Assembly (NCBI GenBank): GCA_018907035.1
Contig: JACCIC010000151.1
Coordinates: 806,001-870,000, forward strand
DNA from: Sycobia sp. Sy_11
Lineage: Eukaryota; Arthropoda; Insecta; Hymenoptera; Epichrysomallidae
Direction: 5' to 3'
Length of the DNA stretch: 64,000 nucleotides
In this document: positions 34,707 to 45,289 of the stretch, piece by piece
Position numbering within the stretch: the stretch's first letter is position 1
How the letters are laid out: the number at the start of each line of letters is the position of its first letter
The notes under the pieces: generated by a model
Told to the model about the DNA's origin: nothing
The model's database searches: none
The model's input: only the letters and a program-made list of their open reading frames with translations
Program-made: the position numbers and the translations under genes

Positions 34707-34870
34707 CACTGTGGTGGAAAAGACCATCTATCCAAACTGTGTGTAAACGAGCCCTGCTGTTTACTCTGTAAATGTGAAGGAAAAAAGGAGATTAACCATC
34801 CAGCATACAGCTATAAGTGCCCGATCACGGTGGAGTTTTTAAACAGACATAAAACGAGAGAATACTCCAA
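34707..34870 (+). pseudogene. LINE A gag C-terminal zinc knuckles
   Basis: Reads 'CRHCGGKDHLSKLC' (C-x2-C-x4-H-x4-C) and a second 'CCLLCKCEGKKEINHPAY' motif, the zinc-knuckle pair at the end of R1-clade ORF1, which binds element RNA. A stop follows at about 34,872, near where ORF2 begins. The rest of ORF1 is missing in this copy, whereas copy B keeps a piece of ORF1 but lacks the knuckles. Confidence 0.7.
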
Positions 34871-34899
34871 CTGAATACTAACCATTGCGTAGCTGCCCA

Positions 34900-36180
34900 T
34901 GACCTGCTGAAACAGACAATGAAGGAGCTAAGAATAGACATTGCTGTAATCTCCGAACCATATTGTGACAGGGACAGACCACAGCGCTGGATAAGTGATA
35001 CAAGCAATAGAGCCCTCTGAGATGGTCAAAATAGACAGGTACTAAAGCAGTCTAGTCATCGGAGCAAACTGATATCCTGGGCTAATATATAATACAAGAA
35101 ATATACGTCTTTAATGTATATGCTCCTCCAAGTTTGACGGCCAAGCAGTTTGAAATCCTTGTAGCTAAATTAGTTCATGCGGCCATGGACAAGAAACCAT
35201 TATTAATCGCTGGCGATTTTAACACGTGGTCCACAGCCTGGGGAAGCGCTTCAACAAATAACAGAAGTAGTATGCTGCTTGATGGCCTTAATTCTCTTCA
35301 ACTCAACGTCGTTAATAAGGGATTTGAATCCACTTTCATCAGGGGAGATAAACAATCAATCATTGTTGTAACATTCGCCAGTGATGACCTTATTCAGCGG
35401 ATCCTTAATTGGAGAGTAAGCGACCTTTAGAACCACAGTGATCACAGGGCGATCTTGCACGAGATTGCAGAGAAGAAAGTGAAGAACAAGTGCAATGAGT
35501 GAATGCCCACACGGAAATGGAACATCAGATCGCTAGACCTTGAAGTATTCGCCACAATCATAACAGAAGAGCGTTTAGAATATGGTGCACCAAGCCATTT
35601 GGCAAATGCACTCATGAAGCATATCTCTGAAGCATGCGATGCGTCGACGATTAGGACTAAGAGCGAATGTAGACATCGTCAATCTGTCTCCTGGTGGACA
35701 AATGAAATTGAAGAATTGCGTAAGCAATGTCATCGTGCACGTAGACTTGCCCAAAGAGCCGCACCCATCGTGATACGTTTAATAGTTTATTTTAAGAAGC
35801 ACAAAGAGCGTTTGTGAAGGCCATTAAGGCAAGCAAGCGTCGATGCTGGCTTGAACTGTGCGCAGAGGCCAACAATGACTTATGGGAACGACTATACATG
35901 GCACGATTGAGCAGGGCACCAATGCAACCCACTAGCACGGTATCGATTGATAAGTTTGTTTCCGCTCTCTTTCGCAATGACACCCCAGGGACTGTACTGC
36001 GCACGCAACACTCGGACGATGTACCTCCTATAACAGAAATGGAGCTACATAATGCTTACGCTAAGATTAGAGACAATGCTCCCCCTGGCCCTGATGGTAT
36101 CCCTAATACTACAATTAAGTTGGCAATAGAACAGAACAACCCATCTATATTTCTAAAAGTATATAATACTTCTTCTTGAG
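34900..36180 (+). pseudogene. LINE A endonuclease and linker
   Basis: Endonuclease motifs are 'ISEPYCDR' (34,950), 'LIAGDFNTWSTAWGS' (35,200), 'IIVVTFASDDL' (35,365), where copy B has I-D-V-T so a catalytic Asp is Val, and 'SDHRAIL' (35,440). Stops occur at about 35,019, 35,428 and 35,500 where copy B is open. An extra T near 35,790 shifts the frame in the linker. 'PPGPDGIPNTTIKLAIE' (36,080) opens the RT domain. Confidence 0.82.
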
Positions 36181-37582
36181 GGTATTTTTCCTGATTGCTG
36201 GAAAACTCAAAGGTTAGTCCTGTTACCTAAGGGCAATAAGTCACTTGATGATCCGTCATCATACAGGCCATTGTGTATGCTCGATTCGGTAGGTAAAATA
36301 TTTGAGAAAATAATATGTAGCCGACAGGAAGCATTCAATGAAGCATTACACGGCTTATCCTCACGCCAATTTGGATTTCGCAAATCAAAATCAACAGTCG
36401 ATGTTATTAAACTGGTAGTGTGTACCGCAAGAAATGCAATCAGTGATCAGAGATGGAAAGGGCTCGGTTATGGGACCTATATTGTGGAATATTATGTATG
36501 ATGGCGTGTTGAGGATCTCACAACCGCCTGGTTCAATAACAGTAGGCTACGCCGACGATATCGCTCTAGTAATGACGGCTAAGACCCTTGATGAACTCAC
36601 TGAAAATGTCAATGAGGCAATCAGCAACATCAGTAGATGGATTAAGTCGGCTTGTCTACAATTAGCGGAGCTCAAGACAAAAGTAGTTCTTGTCAGCAGT
36701 CGTAAGAAGGTATATAGTATCACTCTTAAAATTAGTAGCTGCCGCATTAGTTCTGCGCCATCTTTACGATACTTGGGTGTACAGCTTGATGCCAGGTTCA
36801 ACTTCAAAGAGCATCTAAAGATATCTGGCGAAAAAGCGCAACGAGTTTCAGCTGCTTTGTGTCGGCTCATGCCTAACATTGATGGCCCACGCCCACCCCA
36901 GAGGAAGCTATTAGCTTATGTTGTTAATTCTGTCAGCACGTATGCAGCGCCAATCTGGCATCATGCATGTGGAATTAAATCGTATTGTGAGCTGACCACT
37001 GCGACCCATCGCCGCTCCTGTATACGTATTATTTATGGTTATAGGACAGTATACACCGACGCTGCTGAGGTACTTACCGGAATTCTTCCTTTCGATTCAG
37101 CTGCAGATGAACTGACTGGGCTGCACAACATATGTAAGGCCACAGTGGATTCTCTACAAGGTGCTAAAAACGTGGAACGTCGTCGTTCTATAGAAATATG
37201 GCAAAAACGATGGAACGATTCTAACAAAGGCCGGTGGACTTATCATATCCTTCCAGACATACAAAGATGGATCAACATAAAAAACGGGGAACTAGATTTC
37301 CACCTAGCCCAGTTGCTGACTGAACATGGTTGTTTTAGGTTCTATTTCCATCGTTTTCACCTGGATAATAATGATTTCTGCCCCATCTGGCTGATATTGG
37401 TTGAGGATGTCGAGCACATATTAGTGAGCTGCTCTCGTTTTAGCACTTTAACACAACGTCAGCACTTGATGAACACCATCAATAAGCCAATAAGACCAGA
37501 GAGCTTCCTATCAAGAATGCTGGAATCTTCTGAAAACTGGAAGGCAGTAGCCAGTTTCGCAAAAGAGGTGATCCAAACTTAG
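36180..37582 (+). pseudogene. LINE A reverse transcriptase and C-terminus
   Basis: RT starts 'LVLPKGNKSLDDPSSYRPL' and 'GLSSRQFGFRKSKSTVD'. At about 36,462 the sequence jumps from 'DQRWKG' to 'SVMGPILWNIMYDGVL', deleting the first catalytic Asp region that copy B retains. The catalytic loop 'GYADDIALVM' is present at about 36,546. The frame from 36,434 then stays open for 382 codons to 37,582, including the C-terminal 'CPIW...EHILVSC', a variant of the C-x2-C-x-H-x-C motif. Confidence 0.87.
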
Positions 37583-37803
37583 AAATGCTGATACAATTAG
37601 GCGAATGGCCCAGGATGAATTAGGCTAGCTGATTCTATCTTAACTTGCAGAGGACGAACTCCGAACCACTGATCACTTGTGTGGATGGGGGACGTAGGAT
37701 AATGTCATAAGAAGAGGAGCCGCATAGGCTAACTAACAGCCCCGCCGAACTAATATTCGCGGATAGTTCCGGAGGGATGCTGGTTTCGCCTATTCAAAAA
37801 AAA

Positions 37804-37820
<17 letters not shown>

Positions 37821-37834
<14 letters not shown>

Positions 37835-38217
37835 CATTACATACAACTTCTATGGGAAAAATTGTACTTTCAAGTTCGAGCGGTAGGAAAGATGTCCAAG
37901 TGTCTCTAGAGTACGGAGAATATCATCTTCGGGCGATATAATGTCCCGGGACGACTCTTACTGGGAGTATGTGTGTTGGAATTATAGAATACGAATCTCT
38001 TCATAGAAGACGTACTGACATACCTGGACATTGTTAGCCACCAACTATACACGACACTCCCCTATGTCCTTTCCAAGATAATATAGAAACTATATGTCAA
38101 ATTTTAGAACAATCGGTGCAGTAGTTTTTTGGTTATCGTGTACAAACAACAACAAGCTTTGTCTTTATAAATTAGTATGATATGATATGATATGATATTA
38201 TATGATATGATATATTA
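37821..38217 (+). repeat. Element X copy 3 (3' part, host of LINE A)
   Basis: The (CA)8 tract at 37,821-37,836 runs into 'attacatacaacttctatgg', which matches element X copy 2 in reverse at about 60,725-60,760, where the same sequence borders an uninterrupted CA/GT tract. It continues through one inverted and one direct ~60-bp unit to the family 3' end ('ttataaattagtatgat') and a TATGA tail. The tandem core seen in X copy 1 is missing. The 5' half of X is not found on the other side of LINE A. Confidence 0.8.
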
Positions 38218-38845
38218 GCTAAAATAATGATAGTCAGAATGCCCTTGTTTATATTCACCCACTAGGAATTTGAAATAAATTTATTGTTACAATACATTAT
38301 ATTAAAAATTATAAATAAAAATAAAAATAAAATTAATAATAAAATCAAATAAAAATAAAATTAATAATAAAATCAAATAAAAATAAAATAATAAATAAAG
38401 TAAAAATAATAAAAACAATATTCTATATTGGTAAAGGATAACCTGACTACGCCCAGCACCTTAAATTTAGATTCACATTTAAACCACTGAAGCCAATCTT
38501 TATATATTGCATGCGATGAAGCTTGTTCGCCATAACATTCTTAAAACAATCAATAAGTTTCTGCTACACTTTTCTTCCAATCAAAATAGTGTAACAGAAC
38601 AGAAAAAACGATTGATCACGATTCATCTTTCACTCATTAAAATATTATATTGTTGATGCAAATGATGGCTCCGGTTAACTGAATTTTATTGGTAAATGCC
38701 AATTAAAAAATTAAAATTAAAAAATACGTACTAGATCCGACAAATCTGACTTTTCATACTACTTATATCGCCATCTAAACGTGACTGTCGGAAACTAAGT
38801 TCGCCTATTAACATATCTATATGTACATATTATTTTGTATAAATA
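38218..38845. other. AT-rich stretch with a tandem duplication
   Basis: No gene. An AT-rich tandem duplication with a unit of about 30 bp lies near 38,315-38,390. The remainder shows no recognised repeat. Confidence 0.5.
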
Positions 38846-40151
38846 TCCATGTGATAAAATTTGTCACCAAAAAAAAACAATATTTTTACTTATTTTAATA
38901 TAAATCTTTATTATCGCCTTTAAAATAGGCTCCTTTCGAGCTAATACAAGCATGCCAACGCTTAATCCAATTTTCCATACACCTGTTGTAAGCGTCACCT
39001 GAGATTGTCATCAGTTCTTTTAACAAATTACTTTTTATGGCTTCATTAGACTCATGGTACATTCCCCGAAGCGGATTTTTGAGTTTCGGAGAAAAAAGTC
39101 ACAGGGAGACAAATATGGCGAAAACGGTAGGTAGCTGGGCGATAACTTTCATTTCATGTTTGGCCAAAAAATCATCCTGGAATGTGCCAGCGCATTATCG
39201 TGGTGAAAAAACCATGAATTGTCTGACCACAAATCTGGTCGTTTACGATGAATTGCTTCACGTCGGTGCCCAAAAACGGACAAATAGTACTCCTTATTGA
39301 CCATTTCACCTCCTGCAACGAATTCATGGTGAAGCACACCATGGTAATTGAAAAAAACATGCTCATCGTTTTTTTTCGATTACCTTGATTTTTGACCGAC
39401 TTTGACATGGTTTTTTCGGTTTCAGCTCATTTTTGGAACGCCATTCGCTTAAATTGTTTGGCAGTTTTGACGTCATATTCATAAACCCATGCCTCGTCAC
39501 CAATAATGATGCATGTGATAAACGTAGGGTTCTCAGCTACGTTTTGAAGCACTTCTTTCCGACCTCCACTCAATGTTGTTTTGCAAAAAGTTCAGATGTT
39601 TTGGAACGAGTCTAGCATTTACACACTTCATATGCAAAACATTAACCAAAATATTTTGAGTCGATCCATAAGAGATGTTGAGAGCCTCTGCTATCTCTCT
39701 GATACCGACACGACGAGTTTGGAGCACCATTTCCTCAACTTTTTTGATGCTATCGTCAGTAACAGAAGTGGATGGCGACTTGCAGAAAGCAATTTTTCGA
39801 CGACTTCACAACCTTCATTAAATGCTTTGTGCCACTCAAATACTTGCGTTCTCGATAAAATAGACTATCCAAAACACTTCTGCAACATTTCAAAGGTTTC
39901 CGTAGCCTTAATTCCAGTGGACACACAAAATTTCAAGAAAACTCGTTCATCAAATTTGTTTCCATAGTTAATATTGCCAGACAAACTTTTTCGTAAACAA
40001 ACAGCTGACAGACACACACTAACGGAGTTATAACGCTCAAATTTCGCACGAACATGAAGAAAGGTCGTACCAGTATAGAAAAAAAATTTAACCGATTAAG
40101 TTTGCGTGACGAGCTTAAATGCACCAGTCCGGGTCAAATTTGATCACATGG
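38846..40151 (-). mobile_element. Decayed mariner E, third mariner family
   Basis: Inverted ends share CCATGTGAT-A/C-AAATTTG reading inward from about 38,847 and 40,151, each bordered by TA. The length of about 1.3 kb fits mariner. The terminal repeat and protein signature differ from mariners A/B and C/D. The minus-strand transposase is broken in several places. Confidence 0.78.
39060..39970 (-). pseudogene. Mariner E transposase pseudogene
   Basis: Starts near 39,965 ('FDERVFLKFCVSTGIKATET'), then 'VFEWHKAFNEG' and helix-turn-helix blocks ('GIREIAEALNISYGSTQNIL'). The central part is frameshifted. The catalytic core keeps 'FFHHDNALAHSR' (second Asp) and, after a stop and frame slip, 'SPYLSPCDFFL' (third Asp within a Cys-Asp). 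The spacing is compatible with DD34D. The first catalytic Asp lies in the damaged stretch near 39,480-39,520 and is not clearly readable. It is dead. Confidence 0.77.
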
Positions 40152-40708
40152 TAGGTACCTTATTGGAATACATTTTCAAGAAAATAATGCCTTCAGAAAA
40201 AAGATGTACAGAATAAAAAAATGCATTTTGATCAACTCTGTATCTTTTGTTAAAAATATTTGTTTCATTTTCCATTCAACATTCAGTCTTACCTTGCGCC
40301 GCTATAAAATTAGAACTTACAATCAGTAAGAAGCAAACGCGCGCATACATAGTCAGCACTAGTGTATGAACAACACATTGCTCTATACACGGACACAAAT
40401 TCATGCGAATATCTTAACCCAACTACTGACTGCCCTATCGCTATTACATAAAATCGACTGATCCTATATTGATGCAGCCTAATAAGTGCTGTAGTGATGT
40501 GCTGTAGACCACGGTGCTGCCATCGAACGGACTACTTGGTACTGCTATTTTTGTTACCACTGAGCCTATAGGCTTTCCACTTCAACAACTGTCTACCTTC
40601 GTTAGCAGTACAGAAGATAATTCTTAATGCTGATCTAATTTTTCTTTCCAATGCACTGTTTGGTAAGTCGAGTTTATTGGTTTCAGAGGTGTTTTTACTG
40701 AATTTTTT
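40152..40708. other. Non-coding stretch between mariner E and gypsy 2 LTR
   Basis: No open frame with a motif. Mixed base composition. No repeat shared with the rest of the window was noticed. Confidence 0.45.
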
Positions 40709-41869
40709 GTGAAACTAATATTTAATTTATAATATTTAATTATTTAATACGTGATATATATTTGCGATGAGACAATAGTCTCGCGCAGAATTTATAATAT
40801 TGTAAATAAGTCGCGAAGTCGCGAGCGGCGCGGCGCGGGGATAAAGCGCCGGCAGCGGCGAGGATGAGCGAGCGCTCTCGGGCCGCAAGCGGCTCGAAGA
40901 GCAGCGGCGAGCGATAATTCGCGAATCAATTCGCGAATTCTCGCGAACGGCGACGGCGCTGCCTAATACTAAGGCGCGGTACAGTGCGGTAAGGGGAGAG
41001 CGAGCGCTCTCTCCCAATTCTCAAATAGAGCCGCACTGACTGCGAAAATTCAGTGTGCCAGCGACCTCGAAACTGGCTTTTCGAGGGGGACCTGTCGTCG
41101 GCGCGATAGTGGGCAACAAGTCTCAGCACACTCGGGGCGAAACGCGAACACGAAATAGATAATAAATAAAATTTTGTAATTACGCTCATGCGGAGCGTTA
41201 AATTTAAGTTAGAATAAAATTATTTCAATTTTGTACATCATAAAATAAATATATTTTATGATATTTTTCATTTTTGTTACAGCGGATGATGGCGCGATAA
41301 AACGGGTGTCAGAATAGCAGCTAAGCTATCAAATGGCTGACAAATAAGATAGTTTATTAGTTTATTTTTATTTAATTTTGTTAAATCATTTTTTATTAAA
41401 TTATGTTAAATAAATTTGTTTATTATTTAATAAATTAAAATTTATTTAGATCCCGAATCCAGCAAAGAAAAGAAAAATTAAAATTGCAAATAAATTAAAT
41501 AAAAATCCAATTCAAACTCTGGAGGGTTGAACGAAAGTGAGAATTGGATTTCGCGGGTTCGACGTGTACTAGAAAAATCTTGGTGGCGGGTTGAGCGACC
41601 AAGGGCCTAGGCGTGTTGAGCGTGGACCAAAGTATAGTACACACCGGAAAAATTTAAAACAAATTATCTTGCACAAACGAACCTAGTGGCGCGTTGAGCG
41701 ACTAGGGGCCGAGGCGGGTTGAGCCAGAGCCACTCGTTTATGCAAGTTAAAACAAATCGAACATAGCCTTTGGTGGGGTGAAAAGAACCCGATGGCGTGC
41801 TGAGCGATCGGGGCCGAGGCGCGTTGAGCCGGAGCACGAACTAGCTCTCACCAAAGTGCTCATGTTACA
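40709..41869 (+). repeat. 5' LTR of gypsy family 2 (left edge approximate)
   Basis: The right edge is set by the primer-binding site that starts at 41,870; the LTR would end ...gttaca. The left edge is a guess at a TGTGAAAC. Inside are a GC-rich block (40,800-41,110), a perfect 11-bp-arm hairpin (about 41,237-41,262, atcataaaata / tattttatgat), and three ~105-bp imperfect tandem repeats. A 3' LTR is not found because the element is truncated after RNase H begins. Confidence 0.6.
41584..41845 (+). repeat. Three ~105-bp tandem repeats in LTR
   Basis: Units start at about 41,584, 41,688 and 41,794 with GGCGNGTTGAGCGA, and each contains a second GGCGNGTTGAGC about 28 bp later. The units are imperfect. 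They lie just upstream of the primer-binding site, so in the U5/leader part. Confidence 0.75.
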
Positions 41870-41884
41870 TGGCGCCCGAACAGG
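41870..41884 (+). promoter_or_regulatory. tRNA-Lys primer-binding site
   Basis: TGGCGCCCGAACAGG is complementary to the 3' end of animal tRNA-Lys(UUU) over 15 bases, the site where reverse transcription of an LTR element is primed. Its position directly after the LTR and 100-400 bp before gag fits. Confidence 0.82.
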
Positions 41885-41986
41885 CGAATTTCATGGACAC
41901 AGTCGTGCTTACATTAATATTATTTAAACTAAAAATTTAAAAAATCCTTATTAAATTTTGAATTTTGATATATTGAACGGAATTAT

Positions 41987-43064
41987 TTGCTGGATGGGAT
42001 ATTTAGAGTTGATAGCAATATTGTCAATAATCGAATAAAAACAATGAAGGTCTCGTGGATATATAAGCTTCGTAGGGAGCAGTTGCTTATAGAGTTAGCA
42101 AAATTCGATTTAAGTCTAGACGGTAATGTTGTTCAACTCCGGCAGAGATTAGTTCGATACGTAATAAACGTTTTTTAATGATAAGCCAGACGACGCGCCA
42201 GATTACGTAGAAGAGCACGATAAGACGGCCGATGAGCAGCAATTGCTCACGGAGAAATTGCAAAATACATCGTCTCCACTATTAGGAGAAAGTAATATAC
42301 TTTTAGCACCTAATCAGATCATGGCGAATATTCCAATTAATCCGGCGACGAAAATAGCCGACCAGATGAGAAAATGGAATTGCCATTTCGACGGGAAAAA
42401 TGTTCACGCATTCCTGGAAAGAGTTTCGGAATTGCGTGCCGTCTACGGCCTAACAGACGCACAATTGTTGCAGGGCTTACCGGAATTATTGAGAGGCGAC
42501 GCGCAACAATGGTTTCGAAATTTTGCCAGGGATATCACGTCGTGGGAGGGATTGCAGAAATTCATGAGAGAATTTTACTTACTTCCAAATGAACAACGAC
42601 AGTTAGATAGGCAAATAATAGATCGAAAACAAAAATCGAAGGAATCGATTTTAGATTACGCGAACGCTTTATGTACGTTAATGAGAGGTCGCGGAGGTTT
42701 AGATATTCGTACACAAATAGATAATTTGTACGAAAATATGTTGCATGAATTGCAATTATATGTTGCAAGAGAAAACATAGCCTCTGTAAGTGATTTAGTC
42801 CGGAAGGTAGAAATTGTTCGGGAAAAATTAAATAGAATGGAAGGAGATAAAACAAAATCAACTTCCGAAAATCATCGATCATTCGTGAAACCACGAAATG
42901 CAATAATGGCAATTACGTCGTCGTACGACAAGAGTAAATGTTGCTGGCGTTGTAAGCAACAAGGCCATACACGTTTCCAATGTAAAAACGCACAAAGAAA
43001 ATTTTGCACCCGGTGTGGCAAAGACGGCGTATTTTCGCGTGATTGCAAATGCCAAAAGCCGTGA
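41987..43064 (+). pseudogene. Gypsy family 2 gag
   Basis: The first 63 codons (41,987-42,178) contain 'KLRREQLLIELAKFDLSLDG' and 'LRQRLVRYV', a SAP-like helix pair that binds nucleic acid in other proteins. A one-base shift at the T6 run 42,171-42,176 moves reading to the frame that is open to 43,064. That frame holds the capsid ('HFDGKNVHAFLERVSELRAV', 'LRGDAQQWFRNF'), then CCHC knuckle 1 'CWRCKQQGHTRFQC' and a second, 'CTRCGKDGVFSRDC', in which the His is Val. Apart from the shift it is in good condition. Confidence 0.82.
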
Positions 43065-43930
43065 ATCGAAATCGCGACCGGACCATCACAGGCCCGGCCG
43101 ACCAACAATTAGATTTACGCTATTTTGTAATAGCAAAAATAGCCCAAAAGAAGTATAAAGCATTAGTTGACACAGGTTCAGTTAATTCTTTTATACGGCC
43201 GGACGTGGCGAACCATTGCAAAAATAAATGCAATTGGACTGCGGTAGAAAAATCCAAAGCAGCAATACTGGCAAACGGTGCATTGATATCCGAAATGAAA
43301 GAGATAAAAGGCACAGTCAAGATAAAAAATTATTACGTAAATCAAGAATTTTACGTAATGAATAAATTAAGTAGTAAAATTATCCTAGGAATGAATATTT
43401 TAACTAAACTGAACATCGACATTTCATTGAAAGGCAAAAAACTTAGAAATAGTAATATATTTATAAATCAAATCTCAAGTATTCAGAACCAAACAGGATT
43501 GCAAGAGTTACCAAAACAGCAAAAGAAAGATTTAGAAAAATTTATAAATACGGAAATGGAAAAATTTAATTCTATTAAAGGGGCTACGCCTTGTGTGAAA
43601 CATGAAATACGACTGACGGACACTACGCCATTAAAACAACGTTACCGAGCTAGAAACCCGGCAATGCAAAAAATTATCAACGAGGAAGTTGATAAAATGA
43701 TAAAGGAGGGCATAATACGACCGTCCGACAGCCCATGGAGTAGTCCTGTGGTAATCGCAAGGAAAAAAGACGGCAAACCTCGATTTTGTGTGGATTTTCG
43801 CTCCTTAAATAAAGTTTCGAAAAAGGATGCTTACCCCCTACCACAAATACAGTCAATTCTTGATAAGTTCAGGGGGCACGAATACTATCAACTATTGACC
43901 TTAAAAATGGCTATTGGCAAATTAACTTAA
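43043..43930 (+). pseudogene. Gypsy family 2 pol, protease and RT fingers
   Basis: Overlaps gag by 22 bases in the -1 frame, the arrangement used for ribosomal frameshifting in many gypsy elements. The protease has an intact 'ALVDTGSVNSFI' active site and 'IILGMNILTKL'. RT begins 'TPLKQRYRARNPAMQKIINE' and runs through 'SSPVVIARKKDGKPRFCVDF' to about 43,900, where a one-base change shifts the frame just at the first catalytic Asp block, giving a stop at 43,928. Confidence 0.88.
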
Positions 43931-44580
43931 CAGAAGAAAGTAAGCCTCTTACGGCTTTTACAGTGCCAGGACGAGGTCCCTTTATGAGTTCAATGTAATG
44001 CCTTTTGGTTTACATACTGCCCCAGCAACGTTTCAGAGACTGCTAGATACAATTATTACACCTGATATGGCACCAAATGCATTTGCATATCTTGATGACA
44101 TAATTATCGTCACCGAGACATACAAGGAACATAAAGAAATGCTAAAGACAGTCTTTGAAAGGTTGCGGGCTGCCAAATTAAAGCCGAATCCAGAAAAATG
44201 CAAATTTGCAAGGTCACAACTTACGTATCTGGGACACGTGGTTGATGCACAGGGAATTCGAACAGATACTGAAAAAATGAAAGCAATTTCAGCAATACCA
44301 CCACCAAAAAATCAAAAGGAATTGAAAAGATTTTTTGGAATGCTTTCCTGGTATAGGCGTTTTATTAAAGATTTGTCAAAAACAGCAGCACCGTTAAGTA
44401 TACTATTAAAGAAGAAAACAGAATGGACATGGACACAGGATCAAGCAACGGCTTTTCAAGAGCTAAAGAAAAACTTAACGGAAGCTCCTGTTTTGGCATG
44501 TCCAAATTGGAATCTGCCTTTTGTCCTGCAAACAGATGCGAGTTTACTTGGCCTAGGCGCCGGTAATGCCAGTAATGCCG
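43931..44580 (+). pseudogene. Gypsy family 2 pol, RT palm/thumb and RNase H start
   Basis: RT resumes after the frameshift, with the longest opening from 43,998 ('MPFGLHTAPATFQRLLD'). It has 'FAYLDDIIIVTE' (catalytic YLDD), the thumb 'RFFGMLSWYRRFIKDLSK' and the first RNase H strand 'PFVLQTDASLLGLGA' including its first Asp. At about 44,565 the protein runs into Asn-Ala-Gly repeats and unrelated sequence; the frame continues by chance to 44,963. Confidence 0.88.
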
Positions 44581-44597
44581 GTAATGCCGGTAATACG
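44565..44597. repeat. 9-bp tandem repeat at truncation junction
   Basis: Four imperfect copies of ggtaatgcc mark exactly where pol is broken off, so they probably formed at, or attracted, the break. Confidence 0.8.
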
Positions 44598-44679
44598 AGG
44601 CCAAACTGCCGGTCCGCGGTGAAAACCGAGTGTTCACGCGCGAGCGCGAAAATAAGCGAAGGGCGAGCCGCGAGAGTGC

Positions 44680-45210
44680 GCGACTATCGTCAAGAAAGGC
44701 TAATACAAAGAGGAATGGCTTCTTCTCTGCGCAGCTACCGAAAGACGTGGTCATCCCGAGAAAGTAACACCAAAAATACAACTTATACCTCGACCCCAAT
44801 TACCACCGTCATCCACCCATTTCCCCGTTATTCAGCCGACTCGCCAGAACACCTTAGCGATATCCCGGAGATATACGAGTATCCCGAACGCCTTTACGGT
44901 TGTGCGTGCAGAGACCGAAGTACACGAAGAAGAAAAAAAGAAGGAAGGGAACATAGCAGTTAGAGAGAGATAGAGACAGAAAGTGAAGGAAGGAAGGAAG
45001 GATAGAGAGAGAAAGAGAGCGAAGAGCGACCGCGAAGATGTCCGGTATGAGAGGAAGCTACGGCGTAGTGGTCACCATGGAAAGTAGCTTCTGTTTATCT
45101 GTTGAAGTAAACGTGCGCGTGCCGACGACAATGCTGGTCATGGCTGTACGGCCGTCGCGCTTGTCCGCCCCGTAGATCGTACGCGTCGCGTCCCCCCTCT
45201 CACTCCCTTC
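44680..45210 (+). repeat. ~530-bp direct repeat L, copy 1
   Basis: Matches 49,400-49,940 in the same orientation with moderate divergence. Shared landmarks are 'gcgcgactatcgtcaagaa', 'cgcagctaccgaaagacgt', a GA-rich tract and 'gtagcttctgtttatct'. It has no coding capacity. Together with copy 2 it brackets the LINE nest. Confidence 0.8.
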
Positions 45211-45289
45211 TGTATTCTCAGAAAATTTGCACAAAAATAGCTGTTTTTCGAGGGTCTAAAGTAGAATACTGCCTTAATGATAGGGGAGA

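Larger units (their letters stand above)
34680..37820 (+). mobile_element. R1-clade LINE copy A, 3' end in (CA)n
   Basis: Order: gag zinc knuckles (34,707-34,830), endonuclease (34,900-35,480), linker (35,500-36,180), RT (36,180-36,620), C-terminal domain with a zinc-binding motif (to 37,582), 3' UTR, A25 (37,796-37,820), then (CA)8. It aligns along its length with copy B (53.2-56.5 kb). It carries at least four stops or frameshifts and a ~210-bp RT deletion. The 5' end is truncated, and the upstream neighbour is the envelope fragment. Confidence 0.9.
41870..44580 (+). mobile_element. Ty3/gypsy family 2, 3'-truncated
   Basis: Internal region with gag, protease, RT and the first part of RNase H. 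It ends abruptly at about 44,565, where a (ggtaatgcc)n array and foreign sequence begin; integrase and the 3' LTR are absent. Its proteins are clearly different from gypsy family 1. Confidence 0.87.

Noticed and set aside
37820..38217. CRISPR-like reading of TATGA and AT tandem repeats
   Set aside because: They are simple repeats without spacers, in an insect-type genome.
38846..40151. DD41D or other non-DD34D class for mariner E
   Set aside because: Allowing for the frame slip, the spacing between the last two aspartates is close to 34.
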